Assembly: GCA_030704615.1 (NCBI GenBank)
Contig: CM060734.1
Span: 50,548,042-50,608,041, forward strand
Source of the DNA: Takakia lepidozioides
Lineage: Eukaryota; Streptophyta; Takakiopsida; Takakiales; Takakiaceae
DNA length: 60,000 nucleotides
Direction: 5' to 3'
In this document: in pieces, positions 57,650-60,000 of the stretch
How positions within the stretch are numbered: position 1 is the first letter of the stretch
How the letters are laid out: every line of letters begins with the position of its first letter
Program-made: the position numbers and the translations under genes
Notes under the pieces: model-generated
What the model was told of the DNA's origin: nothing
What the model saw: only the letters and a program-made list of their open reading frames with translations
Database searches by the model: none

Positions 57650-58060
57650 AACTGTATCCATGGAAGAGCATGGGTACACGAATCTGAAAGAGCCTCCCAT
57701 CTTCACAGCCATCTCGATCTCGTGCTTGTTGGACGAATGTGCGCAATGGTTCACATCGCCACTCGTCATGGATAGCAGCCTCACCGCGCCTCGACGCCCC
57801 ACCTCTCGCAAGATTTTCACTCTATTCTCCTACACGTATTTCTGCCAACTCTTTCTCTTGTTTTTTCTACTCACGCGATGTTGTACCTTTGTGCGAGCAG
57901 CATTGAGGAGCTTCTGTCGGTGGATGAGCATTGCCCTTCGCACATACGGCAATGCCCGCTGCCCCCGCTCCTCCAAAATTTTGCACTTGGCCCTGAATTT
58001 GGCAACAACCCCACGTGCCTTCCATGCCATTCTGACATATATTGACATCTAGAGTGGCGA
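57650..58060. other. GC-richer island with open frames on both strands
   Basis: Within AT-rich flanks, about 400 bp are clearly richer in G and C. They are open on the plus strand (57624-58052, 142 codons) and on the minus strand in two adjacent frames (58048-57830 and 57820-57602). The minus-strand reading is basic, with WKARGVVAKFRAKCKILEER and ARTKVQHRVSRKNKRK. I recognise neither. This may be a captured gene fragment or part of a transposon. Confidence 0.3.
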
Positions 58061-59290
58061 AAAAACCATCACTTTAGAGGGTCTGTATTGTTTATTTGTT
58101 GACTTCTAGTTGCAGGTAGAATAAAATGACTCTAGTGCCTCTGTCTAATGTTTAAAATTAATTAAATTTGCGACTATAATTTGACATGGTAACGTATCGC
58201 TTATGTAAGTTTCAGGGGCCCTCATTTTCCAATATGAGGCTCATAATAGATCTTTTGAGATGTGACATTCTTAAAAAAATCAATTGTGGTTGTATCGCGA
58301 TACAAATGATGTAAAAATGACTTGATTATTTTATCGGAACTCTGCAAATTTGCAACCCCATACTTGTCGCCCTAATTATACAACAGCTAATTTTGAGGTA
58401 TGAAGTAGTTTTGAAGTATGTGGCCACCTAATTAGGAAAACACTGTTTTTTAGTTATGAAGCCCATAGGTTGCACTAGTTTTCAACCTCCAAGGTGTTGA
58501 AAGAAAACTTTTTGCAATGTTTTGAGTATTGACGACACAAGGCGTCGCAACCAACCAAAAAGAAAAAATAATTCAATGCTTTGGGATTCGCAATTGCTCA
58601 AAATGTCGCAATATTATTTTCCGTGGCGTTTAGGGCCCGTAAACTGAATTGGCTTCAACCCTTGGGCATCGCAATTGAAAACTTAGACAATTTTTCAAAA
58701 AAGAGTTTGGATAATTTTATGTCGGAATAATGTCCTAAATTTATCCCCTCAAAATTGTGCAATGATTGGAGGCGGTTATGCCACTTGAATAGTAACGAAG
58801 AATATAACAAAGAATATAACCATTGACTGCCTTTCTCCATTTGCAGGCATGCCTATTGTGACAAAAATGATGATCACGATGGAAGTGCTATACAGTATGC
58901 AACATCCAAGGGGTTACAAGATAATCCACTGGGTTTGTTCTGATGATTCAAAGAGTTGTGCATCGTATCTTTGGAAGGTGGTGAAACAAAGACAATGTAC
59001 GTGCATGGTCCCAAACTCAGCAGCAAATGCACTCAAAACCATTGAATACACTAAACATTGTGAACTATATACTATTTGCAACATTGTTCAACAAAGTGCA
59101 AATTTCCTAGTTCTATGCTCATTAGTATAGGTGGATTCTCAATTGAGCTCAAGGCTTATCTTAACAATCCAGTAACCAATTATCTATGACTAATTTGGAC
59201 CAATAGGCGTAAGGTGACAAATCATTTTCTGTTTTGTCCGACAATTTTAATTTTTGAAAGACATGTTCAAGTCAATGTCTATAGCTCAAC
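58061..59290. other. AT-rich region without recognised genes
   Basis: A plus-strand frame at 58849-59130 (ATG 58849, 93 codons) is the longest; it has no recognised similarity. Confidence 0.4.
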
Positions 59291-59329
59291 TTCATTGTTT
59301 GCTTTCTTTTGTTATGACGGTTTCATGCA

Positions 59330-60000
59330 TTTTGCATGTAGCACATGAGATCTCCCCTTCTACAGCATATGATTTCTGAAATTGTATTTTAGTGGTGGAG
59401 TAGGAGAAGAATCCAAATTTCCACTGCCACTCTCTAGGGTCTATTTGCAGATCCTGGAGTGGCATGCCACCAATCCAGGCAAAGGAGGCAGAGAGAAGCC
59501 AAGGAAAAGGGGGTGTTCCCTCTGGGGCAGAAGGGTTGAAATCTTTGGCAGGGGAGGACCACAGGCAGATTCTTGCCGGCAAGGCATCTATGCAGCAGAG
59601 ACTTTGGGTAGTGTTTGAGAAGAGTGTCAAGAACCCAGAGAAGGTATCCGCTTTGAATGCATAGCCAGTTGGTATGCCATGTTGCACCTCTGTAATGTAC
59701 ATTATCGAGTACCATTTCGCATGATCAGTTTCCAGGAGTCTGGGATATTTGTGACAATGGAGTCGATGCCCGATGCCAGCCTTCTTGTACCCAAGGCCGC
59801 TTGAAGGAATTCAGTGGAGCTTCCCCACAGGTGGGCAATCTGAGAGTATCCTCTGGTTTCCCACTTTGCCCACCTCCTGGCCTGAGTGCGCTGCAAGGGG
59901 GATGGAGTAGCCTCGTTGAGAAAGAGGTGTTGCCTCATTGTCTCTTGGAAAGATGTAGGTTCTGATTTGAGTAGGAAGGGTCTAAATTTATTCCATGCTT
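59330..60000 (-). mobile_element. LINE-type retrotransposon relic, C-terminal part of ORF2
   Basis: The minus strand, entering from the window edge, reads AWNKFRPFLLKSEP, then ARRWAKWETRGYSQIAHLWG and LGTRRLASGIDSIVTNIPDS, then W-K-L-I-M-R to a TAA near 59704. This layout (AW..., a run of 'Q-L-F/L-N', 'W-A...G-(I/Y)...I...L-W') is the linker between reverse transcriptase and the C-terminal zinc-binding region in plant LINE polyproteins. A further piece in a shifted frame contains REWQWKFGFFSYSTTKIQF (about 59410-59350). Stops and frameshifts show it is dead. The reverse transcriptase core would lie beyond the window. Family assignment is from pattern only. Confidence 0.5.

Noticed and set aside
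59382-59664. Plus-strand frames at the window end
   Set aside because: They are antisense to the LINE relic, whose minus-strand pattern is more protein-like.
1-60000. CRISPR arrays, bacterial operons, rRNA genes
   Set aside because: No regularly spaced repeat arrays, no ribosomal RNA sequence, and gene structure is clearly nuclear eukaryotic.

Overview
The window is nuclear DNA from a land plant, most likely a non-seed plant (moss, lycophyte or fern). Genes have GT-AG introns of about 150 to 1,200 bp. Two genes encode chloroplast-targeted proteins, telomere-type AAACCCTAA boxes are present, and there is a PPR gene of the PLS-DYW class whose coding part has no introns. Degraded pieces of that PPR family lie elsewhere in the window, which fits a lineage with a large DYW family. 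I cannot fix the species. All exon joins below are read by eye from splice sites, reading phase and family similarity.

Layout. 1-11.2 kb is gene-poor and repeat-rich: a transposon-like open frame, two relics of a PPR-DYW 3' end, and copies of an exon-like repeat. 11.2-27.6 kb is a compact housekeeping block. It holds a plastid ribosome hibernation factor (PSRP1/HPF type, minus strand), the pre-rRNA processing factor ESF2/ABT1 (plus), the anaphase-promoting complex RING subunit APC11 (minus), and tRNA pseudouridine synthase DEG1/PUS3 (plus). APC11 and PUS3 are divergent and share a promoter region of about 460 bp. 27.6-32.8 kb is AT-rich and gene-poor, with a further PPR relic. 32.8-34.8 kb holds an eight-exon minus-strand gene for a chloroplast membrane protein. 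35.6-41.7 kb is a large element bounded by long inverted repeats, with a nested fold-back inside. 42.1-43.0 kb is a broken F-box/kelch gene. 45.3-48.1 kb is the PPR-DYW gene, followed by a small two-exon gene at 50.6-51.4 kb. 51.5-59.3 kb is mostly AT-rich sequence without recognisable genes, and the window ends in a minus-strand LINE relic.

The recognised genes fall into themes rather than an operon. Translation and RNA maturation is covered by ESF2/ABT1 (nucleolus), PUS3 (tRNA), PSRP1 (plastid ribosome) and the PPR-DYW editing factor (organelle RNA). Cell-cycle control is represented by APC11. The most interesting structural observations are the near-identical 101-residue repeats in the PPR protein and the dispersed PPR 3' ends joined to other repeats. 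Others are an exact 152-bp tandem duplication of the last ABT1 exon, an apparently non-canonical first intron in APC11, and the inverted-repeat element with a long fold-back inside it.
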